Shown piece after piece: positions 8,395 through 19,700 of a stretch of 64,000 nucleotides of DNA. The position numbers and the translations under genes are program-made. The notes beneath the pieces were generated by a model. It saw nothing but the letters and a program-made list of their open reading frames with translations. It was not told the origin of the DNA and made no database searches. Position 1 is the stretch's first letter; each line of letters starts with the position of its first letter. The stretch covers positions 28,780-92,779 of the forward strand of contig CAZQKW010000008.1 of the NCBI GenBank assembly GCA_964594075.1, read 5' to 3'. This stretch comes from CAZQKW01 sp964594075 (GTDB lineage Bacteria > Desulfobacterota > WTBG01 > CAIYCZ01).

Positions 8395-9909
8395 ATGCTT
8401 GAAATTATTTCCAAAGGTTTTAGTAAAGCTCGAGATCGACTGCAGGGTCGCATCGAGCTCACTGAATCAAATCTTGAGGATGCTCTTAAGGACATCCGTG
8501 TTTCTTTGCTTGAAGCAGACGTTAATTATACAGTAGTAAAAAACTTTATTGCTCAGGTTAAAGAAAAAGTTCTCGGCGCCGTTGTTGAAACTAAAGTTTC
8601 ATATAAAGGGCAAAAACTTAAAGTTTCACCTGCTGAACATTTTATTAACACCTGCTATGAAGAACTGGTCGCGCTGATGGGACCGGCCGACACAAACATT
8701 CGAAAAGGGCCTGGCCCTGTGTCCTCCATCATGCTGGTTGGCCTGCAAGGGTGCGGCAAAACCACAACTGCCGGCAAGCTTGCCCGTTATCTTGAAAAAC
8801 AAAACGCCAGACCGTTGCTGGTAGCTGCTGATCCGTATCGTCCCGCTGCTGTAGAGCAACTCAAGGTTATCGGCACATCGCTCAATATTCCAGTTTATTT
8901 CAAGGAACATACATCCCCGCCTGAAATCTGCCGCGAATCCCTCAGGTATGCACAAACCATTAATTGTGACATGGTAATTTTTGACACGGCCGGCAGACTT
9001 GCCATTGATGAAGACCTGATGAATGAACTTGAACAAATCGTTGCGACTACCCGCCCGGTAAACATTTTTTTGGTGTGTGACGCCATGATCGGCCAGGATG
9101 CGGTAAGAACAGCCCAGGAATTCAACCGCCGTCTTGACCTATCAGGCTTCATTATGACCAAACTGGATGGCGACGCGCGCGGCGGTGCCGCCCTGTCAAT
9201 AAAGGAATTAACGGGAAAACCCATTAAATTTCTCGGAATGGGCGAATCCCTTGACAAACTTGAAGAATTTCGTCCGGAGGGCCTTGCATCGCGCATCCTG
9301 GGGTTTGGTGATGTTGTCGGACTTATGCAGGACTTTGAGAAAGTTGTTGATGAAAAAAAAGCTGAAGAAGACGCGGCGCGCATGCTTAAAGGCGCTTTTA
9401 CCCTCAATGATTTTCTAGAACAACTTCAATCAATAAAAAGAATGGGGTCTCTGAACGACTTGCTGGAAAAAATCCCAGGATTTTCTCAATTATCTCAGGG
9501 GGCAGCGGTTGACGATCGGGAACTGATTAAAACCGAGGCAATAATTAATTCCATGACATCCGAAGAGCGACTTAAGCCCCAGATACTTAATGACAGCCGG
9601 ATTAACCGAATTGCCAAAGGCTGCGGCAGATCGCGCCGAGATGTTCAAAACCTTCTTAAACGTTTTAATATGATGCGAGATGTGATGAAAAATATCGGCA
9701 AAGGAGGCCTGTTAAGCCGCATACCCGGACTCAATAAAATACCGGGGCTTGGTGGTGGGTTTAATCCTCAGGAACTCATGGCCGCTGGTATGCCGCCGAT
9801 CAATCCATCATTGGGCGGAGGCCGTCAGCTTTCCGTGATAGATCGAAAAAAACTAAAAGCAAAACGCAAACAAGCAAAAAAAGATCGCAAGAAAAGCAGA
9901 AGACGGTAG
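8395..9909 (+). CDS. ffh: Signal recognition particle protein Ffh
   Basis: This is a 504-residue SRP54-family GTPase that binds 4.5S RNA and delivers signal-anchor proteins to FtsY and SecYEG. The N-terminal four-helix bundle (about 1-90) is followed by the G domain with P-loop GLQGCGKTTTAGKLA (about 117-131), DTAGR near residue 200 and the specificity motif TKLDGDARGG near 253. The C-terminal M domain is Met- and Gly-rich and ends in a strongly basic tail, slightly longer than in E. coli Ffh (453 residues). The purH-like gene follows after 53 bp with its own Shine-Dalgarno, so they may share a transcript. Confidence 0.97.
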   Translation: MLEIISKGFSKARDRLQGRIELTESNLEDALKDIRVSLLEADVNYTVVKNFIAQVKEKVLGAVVETKVSYKGQKLKVSPAEHFINTCYEELVALMGPADTNIRKGPGPVSSIMLVGLQGCGKTTTAGKLARYLEKQNARPLLVAADPYRPAAVEQLKVIGTSLNIPVYFKEHTSPPEICRESLRYAQTINCDMVIFDTAGRLAIDEDLMNELEQIVATTRPVNIFLVCDAMIGQDAVRTAQEFNRRLDLSGFIMTKLDGDARGGAALSIKELTGKPIKFLGMGESLDKLEEFRPEGLASRILGFGDVVGLMQDFEKVVDEKKAEEDAARMLKGAFTLNDFLEQLQSIKRMGSLNDLLEKIPGFSQLSQGAAVDDRELIKTEAIINSMTSEERLKPQILNDSRINRIAKGCGRSRRDVQNLLKRFNMMRDVMKNIGKGGLLSRIPGLNKIPGLGGGFNPQELMAAGMPPINPSLGGGRQLSVIDRKKLKAKRKQAKKDRKKSRRR

Positions 9910-9962
9910 ATAATCGTCGCCCAGACGGAAACGCATTATTGTGAGAAAGGAGTATGTATTAT

Positions 9963-11252
9963 ATGAGTGAGCTGAAAAAAATGTATAAAACAATAATGGA
10001 TGACCATTTTCCTGAAACAATGACCATTACCTTTGGCGATCAGAAATTGATATATAAAAAAAGAACCTGGAAGATTGAAGAACGGCCGGGCGAAGTGATA
10101 GAAAAAGGTCTTCGCTATGGTGAAAATCCCGGTCAGGAAGCAGCGCTTTATGAACTGATTGACGGAAATCTTCGCTTGGGTTCCTGTCAATTTATTTGCG
10201 GGGGTAAGGGGCTGGTGAGCGCCATTACCGAGGCAGATATGATTCAGGCAGGGAAGCATCCCGGCAAAACTAACTTAACGGATGCCGACAATGCGCTTAA
10301 TATTATGAAATACCTTACCAAAAAGCCGTGCGCAATCATTATTAAGCATAATAATCCCTGCGGTGCCGCATATGGTTCAACGTTGCTCGAAGCCTATCAA
10401 AAAGCTAATATGGCTGACCGGATTGCTGCATTTGGTGGCTGTGCGGCATTTAACCGTGCCATTGACAAGCCCACGGCTGAAGCAATCACTGCAAACTATC
10501 TTGAGGTTGTGGTAGCTCCTGAATTTGAAACCGGGACCGTGGACATATTGAACAAAAGAAAAAACCTGCGTATCATAAAAATTAACCGCATAGATAAACT
10601 TGAACAGTACCGAGCGCTGCGTTTTGTTGATTTCAAATCCCTTATCGATGGTGGCATAATCGTTCAACAGTCGCAATTGAATGCGATAAATTCAAAGGAT
10701 GATCTAAAGCCGGCCACGGCAGAATATAAGGGAAAACAGTATGCTGTCAAACGCGTGCCCACCGAAAAAGAATATGCAGATCTTTTGTTTGGGTGGTATG
10801 TAGAGCTTGGGGTGACATCCAATTCCGTACTCTATGTAAAGGATGAATGTACGGTCGGGATCGGAACCGGTGAACAGGACCGCGTAGGCGTCGCAGAAAT
10901 AGCTATTTTTAAAGCCTATACCAAGTATGCAGATGCGCTGTGTTTCAAACAACACGGCATATCGTATAAAACGCTTGAACTTGAAATAGCCGCAGGCAAA
11001 AAAGCAGCAACACTGAAGGATGCTATTGATCATGAAACAAGGCAGGCAAAGGGCGGACTTATCGGTGCTATTATGGTTTCCGATGCCTTTTTTCCCTTCC
11101 GTGACGGCGTTGATGTGGCAATAAAGGAAGGCATAACTGCAATCGTACAGCCCGGCGGGTCTGATCGTGATTTTGAGGTCATAGAAGCGTGCAATGAAGC
11201 AAATCCGCCTGTCGCAATGGTTTTCACAGGGCAACGCGTGTTTAAACACTAA
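9963..11252 (+). CDS. purH: AICAR transformylase domain protein (PurH without the IMP cyclohydrolase domain)
   Basis: The 429-residue protein covers only the AICAR formyltransferase part of PurH, which formylates AICAR in step 9 of purine synthesis. Diagnostic segments are LRYGENPGQEAA at the N-terminus, the catalytic IIKHNNPCGAAYG (KHxNPCG), and the C-terminal SDAFFPFRDGVDVA and QPGGSDRDFEVI. The N-terminal methylglyoxal-synthase-like cyclohydrolase domain of bifunctional PurH (about 520 residues) is missing. IMP cyclisation must therefore come from another gene. The start at 9963 is chosen because AAAGGAG lies 10 nt upstream; the earlier ATG at 9954 would be only 1 nt from it. Confidence 0.88.
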   Translation: MSELKKMYKTIMDDHFPETMTITFGDQKLIYKKRTWKIEERPGEVIEKGLRYGENPGQEAALYELIDGNLRLGSCQFICGGKGLVSAITEADMIQAGKHPGKTNLTDADNALNIMKYLTKKPCAIIIKHNNPCGAAYGSTLLEAYQKANMADRIAAFGGCAAFNRAIDKPTAEAITANYLEVVVAPEFETGTVDILNKRKNLRIIKINRIDKLEQYRALRFVDFKSLIDGGIIVQQSQLNAINSKDDLKPATAEYKGKQYAVKRVPTEKEYADLLFGWYVELGVTSNSVLYVKDECTVGIGTGEQDRVGVAEIAIFKAYTKYADALCFKQHGISYKTLELEIAAGKKAATLKDAIDHETRQAKGGLIGAIMVSDAFFPFRDGVDVAIKEGITAIVQPGGSDRDFEVIEACNEANPPVAMVFTGQRVFKH

Positions 11253-11280
11253 AGCAGGCGGTTGGTTTTTTGTCAGCCTT

Positions 11281-13161
11281 TTATTGCGCAAACGGCACTG
11301 TACCGGGCACCTGGCGACTCCATAATGCCTCGCGCAGTCCGGAAGCTCGTCGGGTAGGATTATTAATCATAAAACGCAGGACTTTTTTTGTTCCCCAGAT
11401 TTCAACACGCTTTCGTGCGCGCGTAATTGCTGTGTAGAAAAGCTCCCTGGTTAATACCGGACTTATTTGATTTGGAAACAAGACCAACACATGGTCGAAC
11501 TCTGAGCCCTGGCTTTTGTGGATAGTTAAAGCATAAGCGGTTTCATAATCAGGAAGCTGCAGCGGAAGTATTTTTCTGAATGCGCTTTCAAATGATGGAA
11601 AATACACCCGCATAGTATCGCGATTCATGGGGTCGGGAAACACTATGCCGACATCACCGTTGAAAAGCCTCAGGGTGTAATCATTTCTGATGACCATGAG
11701 CGGCTTGCCACAATACCACCTGTGGGATGAATTAATCCGACCATTGTTGTTAAGAATATGCTCCACGACATTATTTACCCGTTCAACACCCCATGGGCCA
11801 TGCCGTAAAGCACACAGAATACGAAAGCGGGAAAATAATTGATAGGCTTCTGCATAGTCTTTACAGTTAAGATATGGTCCATACCCCTCAATGACATGCC
11901 GTGCCAGAACTGTTGAAAGCTGCGATGCGTCATCGTGTTCTATAAAACGTATGTCATCAAAGGTGCTCTCGCTCAGCATGCCAATAACACCGTCGGCATC
12001 GCCTTTTTTGACAGCTTGGCTGACCGTTCCAATTCCGCTGTCTGTTCCAAATCGATAACTTTTGTTCAAAATAATAAGTGAATCTGCGATTGGAGGTTCT
12101 GCGGCTGATGTTTCTATCTGATCACCGGTAATATTCCACACCGCTTGAGCAAACTCGTTCGTATGATAATGTTCCGTGCCGGTATCACAGATATCGCCTA
12201 AAACCGCGCCAGATTCCACTGAAGCAAGTTGATCTCTGTCGCCCAAAAGTATGAGATGCGAATCAAGGGGGACCGCTTGAAAGAGCTTTGACAAGAGCGC
12301 AAGATCGGCCATTGACGATTCATCAATCACCACCACGTTATGGGGCAGTTGATTGGCGGCATTGTGGCGGAAATACGGTGAACCCTCGATGGCGCCCAGC
12401 AAGCGATGGATAGTGAAGGTTTCTGCCGGGATTAATGGTTTGATCTCTTCACGGCATTTGAGCGACGGCAATGAGGCCGCGATTGATTCTTTGAGCCGTG
12501 CTGCAGCCTTACCGGTCGGTGCCGCAAGAGCTATAGAGGGGATCTGACCTTTTGCCAGTCCCTGTTCCAGCAGCAACGCAATTATTTTAATAACCGTAAA
12601 GGTTTTGCCGGTGCCGGGACCGCCTGATATAACAGAAAAACGCCGGAGTGCTGCGGCACAGGCAGCAACGCGCTGCCAGTCAGGCCCCAGATCATGCTGC
12701 GTGTGGAACAGTCGCGCGATACCGCCTCTCAGCAGCGCATAATCAACTGAACGCGGTGAGCCGGAAATACGCCCCTGGACGTTTTTTACCAGAAGTTGTT
12801 CATACTCCCAATACCGGTATAAATACAGGCGTCCCTCTTCATCAAGAATAAGCGGCCGGTAATCTCCCGGATACCCCACCACCTTGGATTTTCTGAGCAC
12901 GCCAAGCCATCTGCGGTATTCAGGCAGAAATATCAGTTCTTCTTCTTCTCCATAGCCGCAAGATAAACCAGTGCCGGCAATCTCTGAAATATTGACACAG
13001 ATATCGCCTTTGGCGGTCATGGTGCTAACCAGCTTGGCTGCCAGCAGAAGCTCCGGTTGTTTGGTGTCTTCAAACCCCGCGAGAAAGCAGGCAAAGTGGC
13101 AGTCAAGTTCATTAAATAATTTTTCTTCGGACAACGGGGCCTTGTTGCGTTTAATTGTCAT
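11281..13161 (-). CDS. recD: Exodeoxyribonuclease V subunit alpha, RecD helicase
   Basis: This 626-residue superfamily-1B helicase is the 5'-3' motor of RecBCD. Walker A is ISGGPGTGKTFTVIKII, motif II is VVVIDESSMADLALL, a UvrD-like C-terminal motif reads ALTIHKSQGSEFDHV, and YTAITRARKRVEIWG lies close to the end. The N-terminal RecB-interacting domain is present. The start overlaps the recB stop by 11 bp, so recC-recB-recD form one tightly coupled operon. It ends convergently, 28 bp from the purH-like gene. Confidence 0.95.
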   Translation of the reverse strand: MTIKRNKAPLSEEKLFNELDCHFACFLAGFEDTKQPELLLAAKLVSTMTAKGDICVNISEIAGTGLSCGYGEEEELIFLPEYRRWLGVLRKSKVVGYPGDYRPLILDEEGRLYLYRYWEYEQLLVKNVQGRISGSPRSVDYALLRGGIARLFHTQHDLGPDWQRVAACAAALRRFSVISGGPGTGKTFTVIKIIALLLEQGLAKGQIPSIALAAPTGKAAARLKESIAASLPSLKCREEIKPLIPAETFTIHRLLGAIEGSPYFRHNAANQLPHNVVVIDESSMADLALLSKLFQAVPLDSHLILLGDRDQLASVESGAVLGDICDTGTEHYHTNEFAQAVWNITGDQIETSAAEPPIADSLIILNKSYRFGTDSGIGTVSQAVKKGDADGVIGMLSESTFDDIRFIEHDDASQLSTVLARHVIEGYGPYLNCKDYAEAYQLFSRFRILCALRHGPWGVERVNNVVEHILNNNGRINSSHRWYCGKPLMVIRNDYTLRLFNGDVGIVFPDPMNRDTMRVYFPSFESAFRKILPLQLPDYETAYALTIHKSQGSEFDHVLVLFPNQISPVLTRELFYTAITRARKRVEIWGTKKVLRFMINNPTRRASGLREALWSRQVPGTVPFAQ

Positions 13162-16100
13162 AGTCAGGGCTTGTGCTAAAATAACTGCTTAAATACGTTA
13201 TAAGCTCGGCGGCTGGTCGATCGTAATATATGCCGTAGGAACCCTGCTGCGAATTAATGCCGCGAACAAACAAATAATAAATACCGCCAAAATGCCTTTC
13301 ATATGCATAATCAGCTTTCCTCAAAGCAAGATAGCGATGCAGCGCCACGGCATAAATGTGGTATTGAAGAATATAATAGTTCTCATGCATCGCTTTCTGC
13401 AGCGAAGGCAGTGAATAATTTTCAACACAGTTCCCCAAATAATTTGATTTCCAGTCGATAATATAGAATTGATCATTGAAGGCGAACACCATATCCATAA
13501 ACCCCCGCATAAAGCCCCCTTCCGATTTAAAACCCAACCGGTTCAGCAGTGCTGCAAACTCGCCATATTGTGCTTGTGAAAAAATGGCCGAGAGTCCCTG
13601 AGCGGAAATATTGTCAAAAGGAAAATAAAACTCAAGCTCATGGCGTTTGTCTCTTTTATGGACATTCTTGAGGACTAATTCCGGCCGGCTGCTATCAAGC
13701 GGTGCAACCACAACATTTTGGACCATAGTCCACAATGTCTCAATCCAATGTTCATCAAGGCCATACTGGGCCAAACTGGATCTGATAAGTTCCCGTTCTT
13801 TTTCCGGCTGACTTAAAGTAAAATCAAGACGCTCAAAAATGCTGTGGATACAGTTCCCTGCGCGTATTCCCCGGGGGAAACTAAAAATATCGGTTTGAAG
13901 ATCTCCGGGATATTCTATTACCGACATATTACCACAATGATCATAATCGGGCTGATCAGCGTATGAGCTATCGTCATAAATAAGTGAAGAATAGCTGGCA
14001 ATGGTCCAGTCACGTTGAATGGTGCCCGTAAAACGGCGGGGTTGATAATTAGTTGACCGCCGTTGGAACGCGTTATAGGGAGCGGATTCAACATGTGGCA
14101 AATGGCTTACCGTTATGTATCCCTGCCCATCCTGTATCGCAGCGACCTCTGCAAGCATTTCTTCGTAACTCAGCGAGGCGACGCGATCCGCCAATTCTGC
14201 AACGATATCCTGTGAGATAAATTGCCGGGGTTGATGAAACAGATATGCCGGTGCAGCAGTTTCTGCTCCATTAATTTTCCCCCAGACTAAATAACAACGG
14301 TGCTTGGCTCGCGTCAGAGCAACATACAAAAGCCGCATATTTTCAGCAAGCTCTTCACGGGAAGCATAAAGTGCATGATTGCTATTGCCGGTACCAATGT
14401 CAAGTGTCAAGTGGTTCTTGTTTTCAGGATCATGAAACGCAAATGGCTCCTTCTTAATTACGGAACTGTCCCACGGAAACGGACAAAACACGATAGGATA
14501 TTCCAATCCCTTACTTCGGTGAATCGTAACCAGTTTTACCGCATTTTCGTCTGTCTCAAGCCTGATTTGATATTCTTCAGATGTTTCCTCGCCTTCGCGT
14601 TGCCCGACAAACCACTTAATTAGACCCTTCATGCCCAGTTTCTGCTCGGATTCTGCGCGATGCAACACTTCGCCACACTGCAATACATTTGTCAGGCGCC
14701 GTTCCCCATCAGGATATAAGAGCAATCGCCGGCGAATTCCCTCCTTCTGTATGAGCAGGCGAAACATTTTAATAAATCCGGACTTATTCCATTCCTCATG
14801 ATATTGATAAAATCTACTGAGTATTGCTTCCCACTCATTCTGTAGGGTATTTAACGCCACCAGATTGTTCGCTGTGAAACCAAGCATATCCGTTGCAAGC
14901 GCAGCCTTGAGCTTCATTTCAGCGCTCGGTTCAGCAATTGCAGAAATCACCCTAACGACCTCCCGCGCCTCTGGAGATTCAAAAATGCTCTCAGCGCCGT
15001 ATAAAACGCTCGGGACAGATACTTTAACTAGTTCTTCCTGTATAAGCCGTGCTTGTCTATTTTTTCGCACCAGCACTGCAATATCGCCCGGACATAAAGG
15101 CCGACTACCAATTACGGCGCCTCCGTGCTGACCAAGTTGAGCGAGTCGTGCAATTTCTGCAGCAACCATTTTTGCCACGAGTGGTTCAGCCGAAGCTTTA
15201 TGTATTGTCCCATCATCCTTATTTGCATATTTTTGATCAATAAACCACACCTGCAGCGGCGGTTCAGTGGTATCTGCTATTTTTAAAACATCACGATCAA
15301 TGTTTGGCGCCGGCGCTATGGTATGAAATTGGATGTCCTTGAAGATAAACTGATCACGGGCATTTAAAAAAAGGCGATTAATGGCACTAATGAGGTTCGG
15401 TTCAGCGCGCCAGTTAGTGGTCAGTGTATGCCGGTGTTGGTCAGGTATGTCAGAAGCGGCTTTCAGGTAAGCAAAAATATCTGCACCGCGAAAGCGGTAG
15501 ATGGCCTGTTTAGGATCGCCGATTAAAAAAAGAATATGCTCCGGCGTGTTGAATAACGTAAAAAAAATATCATATTGTACAGGGTCTGTGTCCTGGAATT
15601 CATCAATAAGGGCTGCTTTAAATTTCTTTCGGATTGCGGAGGCTAACAATGATCCTGTTTTGAGCGAATAATGAACATCGCCAATTAAATCATCAAACGA
15701 GCGGACATTTAGCACCCGTTTCTTACCCTGCGATGTGTTTCTGATGTAGGCGAATAGTTTCTGTTTCAAATACAAGACATACCGCTCAAACGCTTGATGC
15801 GCGGCAGTATAGCTGTCGTAAAATTCATTACACCGCTCAAAAAATTCATGATTTGGCGGCACACCATTTTTTTTAAGGGACTGTGCAATGCGCGCGCTGG
15901 TGAATTTTTCGAATCCCTTAAACAGTGGAAATACCGCGTCGGACTCAAGATAGTTATCCATCTCAACCAGCATTGTTGCAACTGTGTGCGGTCGGTAGGC
16001 GGTTCTGATTAACGAACTGTCTTGTAATAAAATCTGTTCAACCGCAGGCCTGCATTCGGACCAGGCATCTTTTAATTGATAAAAGAGTCTCTCAACATTA

Positions 16101-16738
16101 TGGTGCGCATCTTCTATATCAGGCTTTTCTATCGGCGGAACGATAGCCAGATCAGGCTGTGAAAACTGTTTGCTTACAAGTTTCATATAGGCGGCACGGC
16201 TCTGCTGAGCGCTGAAAGCAAATTGCAGAAAGAGCGGCGGAGCATCATAAAAATGCTTCCGCCAGAAGTCGTCAATCAATTCGCGGATCAGATCGTGTTG
16301 ATCAGTAATTAGTTCAGTATCAAAAAGGGCGCCGCATTCAAAGGCATGTTCACGCAGCATCTTCTGGCAAAACCCATGTATTGTATAAATTGCCGCTTTA
16401 TCGAAATCTTTTAATGCATTATTAATTGCATCACCTGTCCGCTTATCACCGCGGTAGGGAGCAACCGCTTTTACTAACAGATCATCCCCAGACAACGCCT
16501 GATAAGCGCCGGTCAAAGCTTCATGCGCGGCTCGGAGGCGTTTGCGAATCCGGTCGCGAAGCTCCTCTGTGGCTGCTTCAGTAAAAGTGACCACTAATAT
16601 CTCATTAATCAAAAACTCCTTTTCCAGAATAAGCCGAAGAAATAGCCCGGCAATGGCATGGGTTTTACCCGTGCCGGCGCTTGCTTCGATCAAATTGATG
16701 CCCGTTAACGGGCTGCACATAATATCAAACGTGTTCAT
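13151..16738 (-). CDS. recB: Exodeoxyribonuclease V subunit beta, RecB helicase-nuclease
   Basis: With the start at 16738 the protein has 1195 residues, close to E. coli RecB (1180). Walker A is IEASAGTGKTHAIAGLF near the N-terminus, followed by LIDEFQDTDPVQY (motif II), FLIGDPKQAIYRFRGAD (motif III) and VTIHRSKGLEYP (motif V). The C-terminal nuclease domain has FMDMVF and YIIDWKSNYLG, the D and DxK of the RecB nuclease site. The start is chosen because its ATG overlaps the recC TGA as ATGA; an upstream in-frame ATG would run 39 bases further into recC. It loads RecA and degrades DNA from double-strand ends. Confidence 0.95.
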   Translation of the reverse strand: MNTFDIMCSPLTGINLIEASAGTGKTHAIAGLFLRLILEKEFLINEILVVTFTEAATEELRDRIRKRLRAAHEALTGAYQALSGDDLLVKAVAPYRGDKRTGDAINNALKDFDKAAIYTIHGFCQKMLREHAFECGALFDTELITDQHDLIRELIDDFWRKHFYDAPPLFLQFAFSAQQSRAAYMKLVSKQFSQPDLAIVPPIEKPDIEDAHHNVERLFYQLKDAWSECRPAVEQILLQDSSLIRTAYRPHTVATMLVEMDNYLESDAVFPLFKGFEKFTSARIAQSLKKNGVPPNHEFFERCNEFYDSYTAAHQAFERYVLYLKQKLFAYIRNTSQGKKRVLNVRSFDDLIGDVHYSLKTGSLLASAIRKKFKAALIDEFQDTDPVQYDIFFTLFNTPEHILFLIGDPKQAIYRFRGADIFAYLKAASDIPDQHRHTLTTNWRAEPNLISAINRLFLNARDQFIFKDIQFHTIAPAPNIDRDVLKIADTTEPPLQVWFIDQKYANKDDGTIHKASAEPLVAKMVAAEIARLAQLGQHGGAVIGSRPLCPGDIAVLVRKNRQARLIQEELVKVSVPSVLYGAESIFESPEAREVVRVISAIAEPSAEMKLKAALATDMLGFTANNLVALNTLQNEWEAILSRFYQYHEEWNKSGFIKMFRLLIQKEGIRRRLLLYPDGERRLTNVLQCGEVLHRAESEQKLGMKGLIKWFVGQREGEETSEEYQIRLETDENAVKLVTIHRSKGLEYPIVFCPFPWDSSVIKKEPFAFHDPENKNHLTLDIGTGNSNHALYASREELAENMRLLYVALTRAKHRCYLVWGKINGAETAAPAYLFHQPRQFISQDIVAELADRVASLSYEEMLAEVAAIQDGQGYITVSHLPHVESAPYNAFQRRSTNYQPRRFTGTIQRDWTIASYSSLIYDDSSYADQPDYDHCGNMSVIEYPGDLQTDIFSFPRGIRAGNCIHSIFERLDFTLSQPEKERELIRSSLAQYGLDEHWIETLWTMVQNVVVAPLDSSRPELVLKNVHKRDKRHELEFYFPFDNISAQGLSAIFSQAQYGEFAALLNRLGFKSEGGFMRGFMDMVFAFNDQFYIIDWKSNYLGNCVENYSLPSLQKAMHENYYILQYHIYAVALHRYLALRKADYAYERHFGGIYYLFVRGINSQQGSYGIYYDRPAAELITYLSSYFSTSPDYDN

Positions 16739-19700
16739 CCTGTGGTGCTCTTTTGATACCGGATAATTGGTTCGCATAGTTCCTGTGAAAGTTCTTCGAA
16801 TGCTTCTGTGAACGGATCGCAGTTTTTAAAGCAACGCTCATAATACGGATCTGCGCCTTCGCCCGGAACATAATCATTGCCCTGCCAGGCGCGTCGCGCA
16901 GCGTTGAGCGCCTCTTCGCGCGACCTGCCTTTATTTAAAGCAGCGCAGTACGCCAAAGAACTTTCAGGATAAAAATATAACAGTCTTTGCATTCCGCGCC
17001 GGTATGCCTTAATGAATGATTGCAGATAGAAACATGCGTTTTCTGCAATCACGTCAGCAATAAAAACATGATCAGTGCCAATAAGCAGCGTTTTTTTGGG
17101 TAATGAAGGATCATCGGCACCATTAAGGATAAGATGCTCAAGCCATGCTCGCAGTCGGTCTCTTGCTCTGATGCGCGCACACCGATAATGCACCAGTCCT
17201 CCAGACCAGAGATTTTTGATCGTACCGGTTAAAGTAAAACCTTCGCAGGGAAAGCTTATGGTTACCGCGCCGAGCTGGCCGCAGAGGTGAGATTTTACAG
17301 TTTTGCTGAATCGTTTTAGCGGTGGAATCAAACTTTGAAGTGCCGCTGTTCCTGCGTTTCCATGCGGCAGAAGTCCCGCTGCGCGTATTGTTTCAATCAA
17401 ACAACTATCGTCTTTATTTTCAATATACTGGCTGCACAGCCTCTGCCCGATATGGTATTTTTCAAGACCGCTCAGATCAAATGGTTCACAATCCTCAAAC
17501 AATTCGGCGTTTTCGTCAAAGTAAAGCCCAACCGTTTTGTTCAGAAAATATTTGGCAGGATGATCAAAAAAGCGGCTAATTTCTTCAAGTTTTATTATAC
17601 GCTGTTCAGACATGGCACAGACAATGTCATCGCCAATAAAGGGCCGTGCCGTCCGGTGCTCCTCTAACAAAGCCATGCCGGCACTGCAGTTCTCCTGTGA
17701 ATAACTGTATAATCCCCCTTCGGGTTCAAAATAGTGCGGACTGAAGGCTTGCAAGCGATGCTTGACGGTGATAAAATCCATAATGTTTGCGTCCGGCACT
17801 TTATAACCCTGTTGAATATAATCAAGCAGCTCGCTCACCAATACTGAGGGCGGCATTTCACTGTTGTCTCTTATGCTTTGCCCAACGTAACTGATATACA
17901 GAATCTCGCGCGCAGAAACAAGTGACTCCAGAAACAGGTAGCGATCTTCATGACGCACGGACCGGTCGCCACGACGCGGATGCTGTTCAATTAAATTAAA
18001 ACTGACCCCCTGCGCCATCCGCGGAAATGTCGTATCATTCATGCCAAGCAAACAGATAACTTTAAACGGTATACTGCGCATAGGGAGCATAGCGCAACAG
18101 GTCACTCCGCCGGTTAAAAACTTAGTACTCACATACTCTTCGCGCAGTGCATTTTCCAGCACCGCGGTTATAACGGCGCGATCGATCTCGTGGGTATAAC
18201 CGGATTGTTCTTCATAACGGGAAAGGTTTTCAATTGTGCAACGCAAAGCATTCGTGTCCGGAATTTCATCCTCATCCGGCAAAAACAGTTCATCAAGCAG
18301 CGTCTTCAACGCTACATGCCACTGTCGGAGGGAGCGGCTCTGTTCAATCGAAAGAACGGTGCTAAACAGTGTATTCGCAAACGTAATGAACTGTCCCAGC
18401 ACCTGAGCCTCGCTACCCTCTATATTGGTATAGGGAAGGATGCCCTGAAATAGCTGCTCCTCTTTGGCGGGCATGGCATATCCAAGCAAAAGCCTTTCAA
18501 ATCCTGACTGCCAGCTGTTATACTTAATTGCAGGCAAACCCAGTCTGCTTCGGTACTCTGCATCTATGCCCCAGCTCACGCGCGTTTCCCTAACCCACTG
18601 GTGAATAACATCAAGATCACGCGGCGAGAGATTAAAACGTCGCTGAACCGCCGGGCACTCCAGAATATCCAGAACAGCAGTTGCTGTGAATCTGCTGTTA
18701 TTAAGTTCAAGAATAGAAAAGAATTTTTTTACCAGAATGCTTTGGTGTTTAATGGTGCGGTCGGCAACAAAATAGGGTATCCGGTGCACTTCCCTCTCTG
18801 GCACATCAAACACTGCATGAATAAAGGGCGCATACTGTTCAATGTCTGGGGTCATTACCAAAATATCACTGGGTTTAATATCTGGCATATGGGCAAACAG
18901 GTTAAGCAGAAAATCATGCAACACTTCAACTTCGCGCATCGGACTGTGGCACGAATTAATACGTATTGAGGTGTCTGCAGTTATTTGCTCCTTTGTTAAA
19001 AGAATTGTTTGGGCATCGTCCTCGGTCATACCCCCCCGGTCAATCATGGTCAGGATATCGTGTTGAATGTGTTGCAAAAGGGATGTTCTGGCGGGAGCTT
19101 CAAAATATTCATGCACGCACGGATTATAATCCAGTATAAGATCTATAAAATCGCGCCCCAGCCTGCCCATAGAGGCAAGCAGGCTGTTGCCTTTTTCATA
19201 ATGCAGGTCATCAACGGACAATTGCAGCGGAAATTTTTTCCGTGTCTCTTTGGCGATTTCATAGTCTGATTTGATTTCACCCCAGTATTCCTGGGAGGGA
19301 TTCATCAAAAACAGATGTATCTCACAGCGCTCTGCAAGCGCAGCAAATACGCCCATGTAGAAAGGGGGGAGCGATGAAATGCCGAATACTGCCATGCGAC
19401 ACGGTAATGTATGAATCTCATGGTGGGGCTTGCGAATCGCCTTGAAAAATTCTTTTCTTAACCGTGCTTTATGGTCAGGCTTAACCGAGTTGGTTAAATG
19501 TCGCCATAAATCTGCTTGCCAGCCTTTCCCATGGCCTGATTCCCATTTGAGAACCATTTCCGGTCTGAAAATACAATACTGGTCAAATACATTGGCAATC
19601 TGAACGGCGAGCTGCCATACTCTGAGTACCCCTCCGTCTGTTTTCAGGTAGGCGTTGATGCTGGCAAAGTCGGGGTTTTCCAAACACGCGGGAAGCGCTT

